This document shows, in pieces, positions 46,477 through 55,343 of a DNA stretch of 64,000 nucleotides (its first letter is position 1; every line of letters begins with the position of its first letter). A program made the translations under genes and the position numbers. Origin of the DNA: Bdellovibrionales bacterium CG12_big_fil_rev_8_21_14_0_65_38_15 (lineage in GTDB: Bacteria > Bdellovibrionota > Bacteriovoracia > Bacteriovoracales > Bacteriovoracaceae); contig PCUW01000043.1 in assembly GCA_002787775.1 (NCBI GenBank), forward strand, positions 1 through 64,000. The letters are read 5' to 3'. A model generated the notes under the pieces. The model had not been told where the DNA came from. It made no database searches and worked only from the letters and a program-made list of their open reading frames with translations.

Positions 46477-47777
46477 TCTATTCTCTTTAATGTATTAATT
46501 GAAATATTTAAAATCTTTGCTGCTGTTGGGTAATGATTGTGGCAACGAGCTAAAATATAAGAAGCATATGATTTCTTGAGCTCCCGGTAATTCATATTTT
46601 TATTCAATAAATAAGTAGAGAAATAATCCTCCTGACTCGCTAATAATAACTGATCGTCGTACTCATCCCAGCGAATTAACCCATTAGGCTTTGAAATATG
46701 TTTTTTTAACAAGTGCCCCTTTAGTTCTCGAATATTGCCAGGCCATGACAGCTTTAAATATCGATCAACCATTTCCTTACAAACAGCTCTTGAATGCTGA
46801 GAAGAAAAAATATTAATTATACTTATAATTTTTTTGGGATTATTTCGAAGAGGTGACATCTTGATTGAAATCCCACTTGCTAGTCGGTGATAAAAATCAT
46901 GCCTCATATCACCTTCACGAATTTTTGTTAAAAGATCTGATCCAGAGGCTGCTATAATTCTCGTTTTGACTTGTGTTGAACTTGAGCTACCAACACTTCG
47001 AATTTTTCCATCATCTAGAAACAATAAAAGCTTTGTCTGCATTGATTTAGGCAGTGAATCGATTTCATCTAAAAATAATGTACCAGCGTTAGCTTCAAGA
47101 AAGGCTCCCCTTTTATCTTTTACTGCTCCAGTGAAGGCACCTCGACAATGCCCAAAGAGCTCAGACTCAATAAGTGATGGGGAAAATGAGGCAAGATTAA
47201 GATGGACGAATCTTCCAGGAACTCCACTTTTATCGTGTATAGATTTGGCCATAAAAGTTTTACCTGTTCCGGTTTCTCCTTCAATCAATACAGGTAAATT
47301 TGATTCAATTAAAGATGCTGATAGACCATTTGAAAAGTGATCCGCATCACCTTCACATGCAGATTTAAACTCAATTCGAGTTAGAGCGAAATCTAATATA
47401 TCACCAAGCTTCAAGATGGCGGACTTCACCCACTGACCATTTAATCTAAAACTTTCATTCGAATGGATTTCATAGCACTGCAAGTGCTTTCCATTGCTAC
47501 CAATATACGTTTTCAATGAAAAATAGAGTGTTTTATTTTGTTCTTCTTTCAAGCTTTTTAAGTAGATCGTTGTGCCAAGATTTTCGTTTTTTTCTTCGTA
47601 AGAACTTTTAAAACAGTATTGAGTTCTTGTGAGTTTCATTGTTCTTTTCTTTCCGATTAACGGCGAAATTTGAATGACCTGATTTAGTCTAACAACATGG
47701 TCTATAAGAGACTTTGGAAGAGGTACGACATTTTGATTATTTTGATGAAAATCAAGAATTTGGCCTAAATTATTCAA
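46449..47777 (-). CDS. Sigma-54-dependent activator with FHA-like N-terminus
   Basis: The 442-residue protein has an N-terminal FHA-like domain (about 25-135; GSNGKHLQCYEIHSNESF), then the AAA+ domain: Walker A GETGTGKTF, the sigma-54 contact motif RGAFTGAVKD, Walker B LFLDEID and RHDFYHRLA. A Fis-type helix-turn-helix ends the protein (YPTAAKILNISINTLKRI). It should open sigma-54 promoters in response to a phosphopeptide sensed by FHA. Such a combination is common in the predators. Its 3' end overlaps the FliL-like gene. Confidence 0.9.
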   Translation of the reverse strand: MNNLGQILDFHQNNQNVVPLPKSLIDHVVRLNQVIQISPLIGKKRTMKLTRTQYCFKSSYEEKNENLGTTIYLKSLKEEQNKTLYFSLKTYIGSNGKHLQCYEIHSNESFRLNGQWVKSAILKLGDILDFALTRIEFKSACEGDADHFSNGLSASLIESNLPVLIEGETGTGKTFMAKSIHDKSGVPGRFVHLNLASFSPSLIESELFGHCRGAFTGAVKDKRGAFLEANAGTLFLDEIDSLPKSMQTKLLLFLDDGKIRSVGSSSSTQVKTRIIAASGSDLLTKIREGDMRHDFYHRLASGISIKMSPLRNNPKKIISIINIFSSQHSRAVCKEMVDRYLKLSWPGNIRELKGHLLKKHISKPNGLIRWDEYDDQLLLASQEDYFSTYLLNKNMNYRELKKSYASYILARCHNHYPTAAKILNISINTLKRIDQAAKIDDM

Positions 47778-47850
47778 TTTTTTCTCCAGTTTTTTAGTAT
47801 TCTCTTTAAAGTCCTCTACAAATAGGATGCCAAACTGGTATGATGGCTTT

Positions 47851-48525
47851 ATGGCTTATCAAATTCGTCCCGCAAGTACAGTATTTCGTTTTGGCTTTTC
47901 TGAAGCTGAGCAATTAAGAGAATTCTTTAATAATGAAGATAATCCTATTGGTTTAGCTTTTGCTGGCCGCTCAAATGTTGGTAAATCAACTTTAATTAAT
48001 GCTTTGTTTGGTAAGCAAACAGCTCGAACATCAAAGACGCCTGGACGCACACGCGAAGTTAACGTTTTTGAATTTGAATTATTTGATCCTGAATCAAAAG
48101 CCGTACATCCTAAGAAATTTTGGTTATTTGATTTACCAGGCTATGGGCATGCTCAAATCTCTAAAGAGATGGCCAAGAACTGGGATGAGCTTATGACAAC
48201 TTTTTTTACATCAGTTAAAGAAAGTATCCGTATCGTTAACGTCCAAGATGCAAGACACCCAGACCAAGATACAGATCGCGAGTTTCATTATTGGCTTTCT
48301 CGCTACCCTTTAAGATGTTCACTTGCCTTTAATAAACTTGATAAACTTAAAACTCAAAAAGACAGAGCTGTTCTGAATAAATTAAAACCACAGCTTTCTA
48401 AGGATTATGCCTTCATTAGAGATATTCATTTTATTTCAGCAGAAAAAGGACAGGGCTTACCACCATTCAAGTCTGCTCTAGTTTCTTTTTTATTAGAAGC
48501 GGAAGCACGAGTTGATTCAAAGTAA
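47851..48525 (+). CDS. engB: Ribosome biogenesis GTPase EngB/YihA
   Basis: The 224-residue protein has G1 FAGRSNVGKSTLINAL, the switch TSKTPGRTREVN, G3 DLPGYGHA, and G4 FNKLDKL with a Ser-Ala G5 (ISAEKGQ). EngB helps assemble the large ribosome subunit. An in-frame ATG 24 bases upstream has no better ribosome site, so the start is uncertain. The next gene overlaps its 3' end. Confidence 0.93.
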   Translation: MAYQIRPASTVFRFGFSEAEQLREFFNNEDNPIGLAFAGRSNVGKSTLINALFGKQTARTSKTPGRTREVNVFEFELFDPESKAVHPKKFWLFDLPGYGHAQISKEMAKNWDELMTTFFTSVKESIRIVNVQDARHPDQDTDREFHYWLSRYPLRCSLAFNKLDKLKTQKDRAVLNKLKPQLSKDYAFIRDIHFISAEKGQGLPPFKSALVSFLLEAEARVDSK

Positions 48526-48772
48526 TCCAATTTCACAATTTGTTTTTTCATGGATCTTATGGGTTTTAGTTCTCAACTGTTGCATGATTTTTATTATTAG
48601 ACCGAAGTTTATCTTCTCTCCAAGAAAGAGAGTTGAAATGCAGTCTGAGCAATCTCTACAATTGAAACTCATCTTTTTTTTCATCTTATTATCGAGTTCA
48701 GTCCTACTAGGCTGTTCAGTCTATTTTTTAAAAATAAATAATTCGATGATCAAGATACCTACAGGCTATTGA
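48512..48772 (+). CDS. Small two-helix membrane protein
   Basis: The 86-residue protein has two hydrophobic segments (residues 8-28 and 48-70). Start is TTG overlapping engB by 14 bases. No motif or family is recognised, and coding status rests on its length, its frame after engB and its hydrophobic pattern. Confidence 0.45.
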   Translation: MIQSNPISQFVFSWILWVLVLNCCMIFIIRPKFIFSPRKRVEMQSEQSLQLKLIFFFILLSSSVLLGCSVYFLKINNSMIKIPTGY

Positions 48773-49113
48773 TCTTTTGGATGTTCTTTTGAGTTATGAT
48801 TTTTAGAAATATCTACAGGACCGGGTGCAAACTTAATTTTATTAACTTCGGTTTCTATATCATGAAGATTTGTCTGACAGCGTTTAATTTTGCTGATTAA
48901 TTCCAAAGCTCTTGGATTGTCCCAGTCCAACTGCTTTTTTTCTATTGCCTTTGCAACTAAAACTCCTAGCTCTTCATAAGCCTCATGAAGACTAGAATTC
49001 GTTTTAGATGCATTTAACATCTTCTTTCCGATCTCAGTCGTCTTCTTAAGCTCGTCGGTACAAACCTGAACGATCTCGTTAAATTTAGAACGCCAATGCG
49101 GTTGACGCTGCAT
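48766..49113 (-). CDS. Hypothetical helical protein
   Basis: The 115-residue soluble protein is helical with many Lys and Glu residues (VCTDELKKTTEIGKKML). The ATG at 49113 has GGAG six bases upstream, which decides it over an in-frame ATG-less extension. It is convergent with the small membrane protein gene by a 7-base overlap. No family is recognised. Confidence 0.55.
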   Translation of the reverse strand: MQRQPHWRSKFNEIVQVCTDELKKTTEIGKKMLNASKTNSSLHEAYEELGVLVAKAIEKKQLDWDNPRALELISKIKRCQTNLHDIETEVNKIKFAPGPVDISKNHNSKEHPKDQ

Positions 49114-49217
49114 AGTTGCCTCCAAGTGTCCCTATTATAGCTTTCTGCCGGATCTTTGTGAAGACGCGGACATTTGCTACTATCAAGATAACGTATTATT
49201 CGTAAAAGTTGAGTGTA

Positions 49218-50102
49218 ATGTTTAAAAAACTACTAACTAAAATTAATGACGCTAGTTCTCCTGAAACTAGATCTCACTTTGACAGTATATTTGCTCAATT
49301 AGAGAAGAAATACCTTGGAAAAGAAGATCCATGGGGTTTGAACTTAGAAAAGGCAAGAAAGAGCCTTGAGAGATTATGGCCGCTTTATAAACACTATTTC
49401 CGTGTAAGATGCTTTGGTACTAAAAATATCAAAGACCAACCCTATATTGTCGTAGCAAATCACTCAGGCCAAATTGCTATTGATGGTATGCTTATTTGCT
49501 CAATGTTTTCGACTCAAGTTGAGCCACCAAGGATACTACGTCCAATGGTTGAAAGATTTTTTACTGGCATTCCATTTATCGGTTCATGGGCAGCAGAAGG
49601 TGGAGCTGTTTTAGGGGATCGCCAAAACTGTATTAATCTCCTTGAACGTGGTGAGAGTGTTCTCGTTTTCCCTGAAGGTGTAAAGGGAATCGCTAAGGAC
49701 AGTGAAGACTTCTATGACATGAAAAAATTTGGCAGAGGATTTTTTCGTATTGCACTTGCCACCGGGATTCCGATTTTACCAATCGCTGTTGTAGGAGCAG
49801 AAGAATTTTATCCTTTGGTTTGGCACCCTCTGAAGCTTGCTCGAAAAATTGGTTTACCAGCGATGCCTCTAACGCCTAACCTTGTTCCCCTTCCTTCTCC
49901 AGTTGATATTCACGTCGGTGAGGAATTTGTTATTCCGAAAAATCTTAGTGCTGATGCTCCTGACAATGAACTTGATGAATACATCAACAAAATTCACCAT
50001 CAAATTCAAACGATGCTCGATCATGGTTTAGAATCTCGTAGAGATTTTGTTGGCAACATGATTACCGATAAGCTCACTAAAAAAATGAATCTCAAGGATT
50101 AA
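49218..50102 (+). CDS. PlsC/MGAT-like lysophospholipid acyltransferase
   Basis: The 294-residue protein has the acyltransferase motifs VVANHSGQIAIDG (catalytic His and Asp, with the wider spacing of the MGAT-like subgroup), FPEGVKGI for the substrate-binding EG motif, and a PILPIAVVGAEE strand. It should acylate a glycerophospholipid or a related lipid. The upstream TTG is possible but the ATG at 49218 has GAG at good distance. It is followed closely by an epimerase-family gene. Confidence 0.83.
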   Translation: MFKKLLTKINDASSPETRSHFDSIFAQLEKKYLGKEDPWGLNLEKARKSLERLWPLYKHYFRVRCFGTKNIKDQPYIVVANHSGQIAIDGMLICSMFSTQVEPPRILRPMVERFFTGIPFIGSWAAEGGAVLGDRQNCINLLERGESVLVFPEGVKGIAKDSEDFYDMKKFGRGFFRIALATGIPILPIAVVGAEEFYPLVWHPLKLARKIGLPAMPLTPNLVPLPSPVDIHVGEEFVIPKNLSADAPDNELDEYINKIHHQIQTMLDHGLESRRDFVGNMITDKLTKKMNLKD

Positions 50103-50105
50103 TCA

Positions 50106-51065
50106 TTGCAAGCTGAACCTAAATCACTTCTTATTCTTGGTATGGCCGGTGGACTGGCGAGAATTACCTCGGGTTTATTATTAAAGCGGTTTCCCAATAT
50201 TAAAATTGTTGGAGTGGACTCTAGACCGATGGTGCGTGAATACCCAGAAAATAGAGTGACTTATCTTCGAATGAAATACACACGTGGAAACTTTGAAAAG
50301 ATATTTCGTGATTACTCTTTTGATTCGATGTTGCATCTTGGTCGCTTAAGTCATGCTCAATCTGGTCCAAGTCTTAATCTAGCTCAACGCCTAGACCTCA
50401 ATCTCATGGGTACAAAAAGAATTCTAGATCTTTGTTTAAAGTATGAACTTAAAAAGGTTGTCGTGCTCTCAACGTTTCACGTTTATGGTGCCTTAAAAGA
50501 TAATCCTACATTTATTACTGAAGATGCTTCACTTCGTGCTTCAATTAAATACCCAGAGCTTCGAGATGTGGTTGAGATGGATCAACTCGTAAGCGGTTGG
50601 ATGTGGAAAAATCAATCGACGATATCAACTGTTATTCTTAGGCCGTGTAATATTCTTGGACCTCAAATTAACAACACGATGACTCGATATCTAACAACGT
50701 CCTATGCACCGGTACCCGTTGACTATAACCCAATGCTGCAGTTCGTCCATGAGTTTGATATGGCCCATTCACTTGCTGAATCCATCTCACATGTACCAAC
50801 TGGTATCTATAACGTTGCTCCAAGAGATGCCATATCAATACGAGAGGCTAAGAAACTGATTGGTCTTCCTATTATTCCAGTGCCTCTTTTCCTTCTTGAA
50901 CCTATAGCCAGAGGGTTCAATACTCCGTTTTGGAGCTTTCCTCATTACCTCTTGGATTATATTAAATATCCATGTGTTATCGATGGTCGAAGCCTAGAAA
51001 AAGAACTCAAACAACCTTTTAGATTTAGCATTCGCGAAACGTTAAATTTGCTCAAAGATAATTGA
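50106..51065 (+). CDS. NAD-dependent epimerase/dehydratase family protein
   Basis: The 319-residue extended short-chain dehydrogenase has a Rossmann motif GMAGGLARI (a divergent GxxGxxG), DSRP for NAD binding and a catalytic region STFHVYG. A classical YxxxK is not obvious. It starts at TTG four bases after the acyltransferase stop. In related genomes such proteins modify sugars or lipids. The substrate is unknown. Confidence 0.75.
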   Translation: MQAEPKSLLILGMAGGLARITSGLLLKRFPNIKIVGVDSRPMVREYPENRVTYLRMKYTRGNFEKIFRDYSFDSMLHLGRLSHAQSGPSLNLAQRLDLNLMGTKRILDLCLKYELKKVVVLSTFHVYGALKDNPTFITEDASLRASIKYPELRDVVEMDQLVSGWMWKNQSTISTVILRPCNILGPQINNTMTRYLTTSYAPVPVDYNPMLQFVHEFDMAHSLAESISHVPTGIYNVAPRDAISIREAKKLIGLPIIPVPLFLLEPIARGFNTPFWSFPHYLLDYIKYPCVIDGRSLEKELKQPFRFSIRETLNLLKDN

Positions 51066-51102
51066 CCAAAAACAACGAGCAGCATAAGATAACGAACCCA
51101 AA

Positions 51103-51188
51103 GCCCGGGTGGCGGAATGGTAGACGCAGCGGATTCAAAATCCGCCGATGGCAACATCGTGGGGGTTCGATACCCTTCCCGGGCACCA
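51103..51188 (+). tRNA. tRNA-Leu (CAA)
   Basis: GCCCGGG pairs with CCCGGGC at the acceptor end, and CCA is encoded. The anticodon stem-loop is GCGGA-TTCAAAA-TCCGC, with anticodon CAA. A long variable arm (CGATG-GCAA-CATCG) is present, and the T-loop has GTTCGAT. These are the marks of a class II leucine tRNA. It is 37 bases past the epimerase gene. Confidence 0.97.
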
Positions 51189-51219
51189 CTTAAAACGAAA
51201 TCAACCTTTTAGAAAATAA

Positions 51220-52026
51220 ATGATTAGAATTTTACTTCTTATATTTACTTTATTTTTTAGCTGCGACTTATTGGCCAGTGGTCAATTTGAATTATGGACC
51301 AAAGCTTATAACCCAAATGCCAATTTAGAGCCTAGAGATATTTACGTTTACTTGCCACCCAAATATCAAGAATCCAACAAATCTTATCCCGTCATTTATA
51401 TGCATGATGGGCAAAATTTATTTGATCCAACCAGAGCATTCTTAGGACAAACATGGAAGGCTCAATCAACGCTAAACTATTTAATAAAGAATAACTTTAT
51501 TGAACCTGTCATTGTTGTCGCTATCGATAATTCGAAAGACCGCTTGTGGGAATATACTCCAAGTCAAAGTGATCGTCGTGATGGTGGCGGTGCAGATCAA
51601 TACCTCAATTTAATTGTAAACCAACTTGTACCTGCTATTGATGCAGAATTTAGAACCTTAAAAGACTCTAAAAATAGAGCAATGCTTGGCTCTTCTCTTG
51701 GTGGATTAGTTTCAATCTATAGTGCGATTGAAACACCTAATGTTTTTGGAAAAATTGCAGCTCTGTCACCTTCACTTTGGTGGGATAATAAAATCATTCT
51801 TAAGCTTCTACAAGAAAGTCAGCTTTCTCTAGATAAGGTGTGGCTTGATTGTGGAAGTAAAGAAGGTGAGATTGTTGAATCAGTTAATAGCGCAGAAGAT
51901 ATATTTTTAGAGCAATTAAATCAAAATCAATTAAAAGTTATCATACAAGAAGGCGCTGAGCACTCTGAGAAATTTTGGGCCGCACGCCTTCCGTATGTTT
52001 TATATTTTCTTTTTCCTAAAAACTAA
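51220..52026 (+). CDS. Secreted esterase of the enterochelin-esterase-like family
   Basis: The 268-residue protein has a signal peptide (MIRILLLIFTLFFSCDLLAS), then the Fes/COG2819-like hydrolase: VYLPPKYQESNKSYPVIYMHDG, the nucleophile elbow AMLGSSLGGLVS, and HSEKFW for the His. It is an exported alpha/beta hydrolase. Its substrate could be an ester of a siderophore, lipid or prey polymer. It starts 31 bases after the tRNA. Confidence 0.82.
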   Translation: MIRILLLIFTLFFSCDLLASGQFELWTKAYNPNANLEPRDIYVYLPPKYQESNKSYPVIYMHDGQNLFDPTRAFLGQTWKAQSTLNYLIKNNFIEPVIVVAIDNSKDRLWEYTPSQSDRRDGGGADQYLNLIVNQLVPAIDAEFRTLKDSKNRAMLGSSLGGLVSIYSAIETPNVFGKIAALSPSLWWDNKIILKLLQESQLSLDKVWLDCGSKEGEIVESVNSAEDIFLEQLNQNQLKVIIQEGAEHSEKFWAARLPYVLYFLFPKN

Positions 52027-52028
52027 TT

Positions 52029-52766
52029 TTACTCTTGTTCTGGAAGATTATCAGCAAAACCATTAAAGGCTTGCTTTAATACACCCTTAAGTCCTGGTGC
52101 CTTTGGAAAGGGATATTTTTTATCATCTTCAGTTTCCCCAGTTCCTTTGATTGCCTTCACTAAAGAAATTAGACCACTTTCGCTTTTAACAGCAAACTTA
52201 GACTCCTCTTGTTCAGATTTAGAAATAAGCCCACTCCAAGCTGTCGTCTTGTCTTTAAGATCAAGAACTCTGAAGTTTACAGTTATTGAACGTGTTGTCG
52301 TTGTTACAACGCTTTTCTTACCTGTTTCATTTCCCTGAGAATCAGTATCACTTGTCTCATTTCTATCGTTAGAAACTTCATTCGCTTCAATACGAGCAAA
52401 AGTTACATATCTAACACCAGAAGCTTTAGACGCCATTAAAGCGATTGAAGCTTCCGATACTGCACCATCCATTTCAAGCTCATTTAAAATATTTTCGTAG
52501 CTCTTTCTGCCAAGCTTCTTAACAAGGTAACTGGCATTAGAAACTTTAAAAGCTGGTCTCTCTTCAATGATTTGTGCACCAAGAGAGTTGGCATAGCTTA
52601 ATCCTGTTTTAGCACTCATCGTTTCAACAGCATCAACAACTCCGCCAACAACCATGCGACCAGATAAAATATTGGCATGAGTGAAACTTTCAGCCTTACT
52701 TAGGCCCTCAACTTTAGTGCCACAACTTGCAAGTAAAAACATAGATAATAGAGCAATTAACTTCAC
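52029..52766 (-). CDS. LPP20/CsgG-like lipoprotein
   Basis: The 245-residue protein starts at GTG with AAAGGAAGAG upstream; this start gives a correct lipoprotein signal (MKLIALLSMFLLASC) that the longer frame would mask. The mature part has a CsgG-like alternation (GARYVTFARIEA-type strands, TTTTRSITVNFRVLDLKDKT). It has a repeat-rich charged loop (NEVSNDRNETSDTDSQGNET). Function is unknown, and the outer-membrane site is inferred from the lipobox. Confidence 0.65.
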   Translation of the reverse strand: MKLIALLSMFLLASCGTKVEGLSKAESFTHANILSGRMVVGGVVDAVETMSAKTGLSYANSLGAQIIEERPAFKVSNASYLVKKLGRKSYENILNELEMDGAVSEASIALMASKASGVRYVTFARIEANEVSNDRNETSDTDSQGNETGKKSVVTTTTRSITVNFRVLDLKDKTTAWSGLISKSEQEESKFAVKSESGLISLVKAIKGTGETEDDKKYPFPKAPGLKGVLKQAFNGFADNLPEQE

Positions 52767-52968
52767 GATCTCTTCCTTTGTAAAAATTTGAGTTATTCTA
52801 TTAAGCAATACTGCTTATTGACCACTACTTAAAACCTGACGCTTTTACTTTTTTTAACTCATTTCAACAAATTAAATGATTGAGAATCTCTTTTTGCCTA
52901 TAGCCATCAATTAAAATTAAGGCGTGGTAGTGTTTAGGTAACAAAACTGCTTTGTGGTGAGGGAGTCT

Positions 52969-53424
52969 ATGAAATATTGGTTATTAACAATTGTACTTGG
53001 GTTAAGCACTGTGTTGCTGGCTAAGGACAAATCCTACGATGAATTTCTTAAAAATATAAAAGAGATGCAAGGTGAATATGAGTTAGTTAAAGGCAGTAAA
53101 AGCTGTTCTGATGGCTCGCTTGCACTTTTTAATGAATCAAATGTTGAAGAAGGTTTTCGCCTTGGACATCATATCTTTTTCGGCGCTTTAAACAGTTCTG
53201 GAGATGAAAAGAGTGATAATTGCTCGGTCAATTCAAAATATAGTTTCACCGCAAATTCTATTACTTTGACGACAGAAGTTTCCAGATGCCCAGCTAGTTT
53301 AAAGGCTGAAGAGTCGGTATCGACTAAATATTTTAACTTCAAAAATGGAAGAGTTTACTATTCAGTTAAAGAAACTGGATTTAATTGTGAATATAAGAAA
53401 GTTGCTACAAAGGGAGGTGAATAA
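52969..53424 (+). CDS. Secreted hypothetical protein
   Basis: The 151-residue protein has a signal peptide (MKYWLLTIVLGLSTVLLA). The ATG at 52969, with GAGGGAG upstream, is used; an in-frame GTG would add five residues. The mature protein has four Cys residues and a beta-rich pattern. Its stop overlaps the start of the transglycosylase gene by one base, so the two are co-expressed. No family is recognised. Confidence 0.6.
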   Translation: MKYWLLTIVLGLSTVLLAKDKSYDEFLKNIKEMQGEYELVKGSKSCSDGSLALFNESNVEEGFRLGHHIFFGALNSSGDEKSDNCSVNSKYSFTANSITLTTEVSRCPASLKAEESVSTKYFNFKNGRVYYSVKETGFNCEYKKVATKGGE

Positions 53425-54197
53425 TGAAATTATTTACTCTTCTTATCATGGCTTTTACTTTTAACTTAAATGCTCAAGTCGATCCAAATGCATCTCTTCG
53501 AGGCGCTGGTTCTGCACCAAGTGGCACCTGCCACAACTGTACAACTGATAATGATCACGAGATATCAGGATTAAGCCTCCCAACAACACGTCCACGTCGT
53601 GGCTCAAGACCATACTTCAATCCAGCATGCCAATCATTTATTAAGGCAGACGGATCTTACGGCGAATGGGGAAAATACATCACGGATTATATCAGTGGTA
53701 ATGAAAAGAGAAAAAATGACTTCTTTTCCAACGCAATTCTTGGCATGGAGTCAGCGCCAAAAACTTGTCCGAATTGGGGAACTTTGAGTGAAGCTGCGAA
53801 AATGAAATTTTGGGTTTGGATGATGAGCTCAATTGCCCAAGTTGAATCTTCTTGTGATCCACGTCAAATTAATCTTGATCGCAATGTTCCTGATATATAT
53901 AACCGTCCTGTAGGCTTATTTCAGTTAAACGAAAAGAACTCAAGAACAAAACCTAGACGCTGGAGAGGTGATAATTGTAACTTTCCTGATGGAACAGAAG
54001 CTACGATGGATCCTAGAAACAATACTCTTTGTGCCATTGGAATTATGTATCACTACGTGAAGAGTCCCAGAGGTCAATATTCATCACAACGAAAAATATT
54101 TCCAACAAATAGCTATTGGGAAAAGCTTCGTTCTGGCACCGGTGGACCTATTGGACAACTCATAAGACAGTACCCACCCTGTGGTGCAACACCTTAA
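53424..54197 (+). CDS. Secreted lytic transglycosylase-like protein
   Basis: The 257-residue protein has a signal peptide (MKLFTLLIMAFTFNLNA) and a Thr/Pro-rich linker. A lysozyme-like fold follows: SSIAQVESSC carries the probable catalytic Glu, and VGLFQLNEKNS is the GLxQ-type motif of soluble transglycosylases. It should cut glycan strands. A terminator follows at 54207. The nag genes come next, so released sugars could be used there. Confidence 0.78.
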   Translation: MKLFTLLIMAFTFNLNAQVDPNASLRGAGSAPSGTCHNCTTDNDHEISGLSLPTTRPRRGSRPYFNPACQSFIKADGSYGEWGKYITDYISGNEKRKNDFFSNAILGMESAPKTCPNWGTLSEAAKMKFWVWMMSSIAQVESSCDPRQINLDRNVPDIYNRPVGLFQLNEKNSRTKPRRWRGDNCNFPDGTEATMDPRNNTLCAIGIMYHYVKSPRGQYSSQRKIFPTNSYWEKLRSGTGGPIGQLIRQYPPCGATP

Positions 54198-54206
54198 ATT
54201 AAACTT

Positions 54207-54233
54207 AAAGCCCACATTACGTGGGCTTTTTCT
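54207..54233 (+). terminator. Rho-independent terminator
   Basis: AAAGCCCAC and GTGGGCTTT form a nine-base stem with loop ATTAC, followed by a T run on the plus strand, 10 bases past the transglycosylase stop. Confidence 0.88.
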
Positions 54234-54262
54234 TTTGCTTCCTTTCATCATAAGATTAGCTT

Positions 54263-55342
54263 ATGAAAATTAAGGCCAATATTGTTACAGATAAAGACTG
54301 TTTCTTCGGTGAAATAGAATTCGATTCGATTATAAAATCAATTTCAAAAATTGGACCAGAAAACCAATCTGAAAATTATTTGTATCCTGGATTTATTGAT
54401 CTTCACTGCCATGGTGGAGGTGGTCATGATGTCATGGAAGGCGAAGCCTCCATAAGACAAATGCTTAGGTTGCATAAAAAATTTGGAACCACTTCATTAT
54501 TACTTACAACAGTTACAGATACTCAAATGAAGCTTGATTCTGTATTTAAAGATATTGCAAAAGTGATTGCCACTCCTCAGCTTGAAGAAGCAAATATCCT
54601 AGGCGTTCATCTCGAGGGACCATTTTTAAGTTCACAAAAGCTAGGGGCGCAACCAAACTACGTACGCCCTTTCTCCTTAAAAGAAATTAAAAAATATCAT
54701 GCCATAGCTCCGATTAAAATTTTAACTCTAGCTCCTGAAAGTGGTATCAAAGAAGATGAGATTAAAGAATTAAAAAATTTAGGAATCATCTTGCAGCTAG
54801 GTCACTCCAATGCAACCTATGAAGAAGCCAAAGACTTTATAAACGACCACTGCCAAAGTATTACTCATCTTTTTAATGCCATGTCTTCGTTTCATCATCG
54901 TGCTCCAGGTGTTGTTGGGGCTTGTCTAGCACACGCGAATTGCGCAGAGCTGATTCCTGATCTTATTCATGTGCATCCTGGTGCTATTAAATTAGCCCTG
55001 CGCTCAATTCCTGATCTTTATTTTGTAACAGATGCAACCGCTGCATCTGGTATGCCTGATGGTGAATACCATTTAGGTCAACACCACGTAACAAAGTGTA
55101 GTAATGGCGTTCGTTTAAAGGATGGAACATTGGCCGGAAGTTCCCTGACTCTAAATCAGGCTCTTCAAAACTTGTTAACTCTAGGACTTAGTCCAAGTGA
55201 AAGCTCAAGACGACTCAGCTCAATACAAGCCAATCTTTTAAATGTATTAGATCGTGGAGCTATTAAAGTTGGTGCACGGGCTGACTTTGCTCTAACATCT
55301 TTAAATGGTGCCCTTAAACTAGTCATCAAAGAAGGAATTTAA
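54263..55342 (+). CDS. nagA: N-acetylglucosamine-6-phosphate deacetylase
   Basis: The 359-residue amidohydrolase has GFIDLHCHGGGGHDVMEG (metal His pair), HLEGPFLSSQKLGA, GHSNATYEEA, THLFNAMSSFHHR and VTDATAASGMPDG. It removes acetate from GlcNAc-6-phosphate. The next gene starts one base later, so they are an operon. Confidence 0.95.
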   Translation: MKIKANIVTDKDCFFGEIEFDSIIKSISKIGPENQSENYLYPGFIDLHCHGGGGHDVMEGEASIRQMLRLHKKFGTTSLLLTTVTDTQMKLDSVFKDIAKVIATPQLEEANILGVHLEGPFLSSQKLGAQPNYVRPFSLKEIKKYHAIAPIKILTLAPESGIKEDEIKELKNLGIILQLGHSNATYEEAKDFINDHCQSITHLFNAMSSFHHRAPGVVGACLAHANCAELIPDLIHVHPGAIKLALRSIPDLYFVTDATAASGMPDGEYHLGQHHVTKCSNGVRLKDGTLAGSSLTLNQALQNLLTLGLSPSESSRRLSSIQANLLNVLDRGAIKVGARADFALTSLNGALKLVIKEGI

Positions 55343-55343
55343 A

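Noticed and set aside
51103-51188. tRNA-Leu as an attachment site
   Set aside because: No second copy of its 3' end and no integrase gene were seen in the window.
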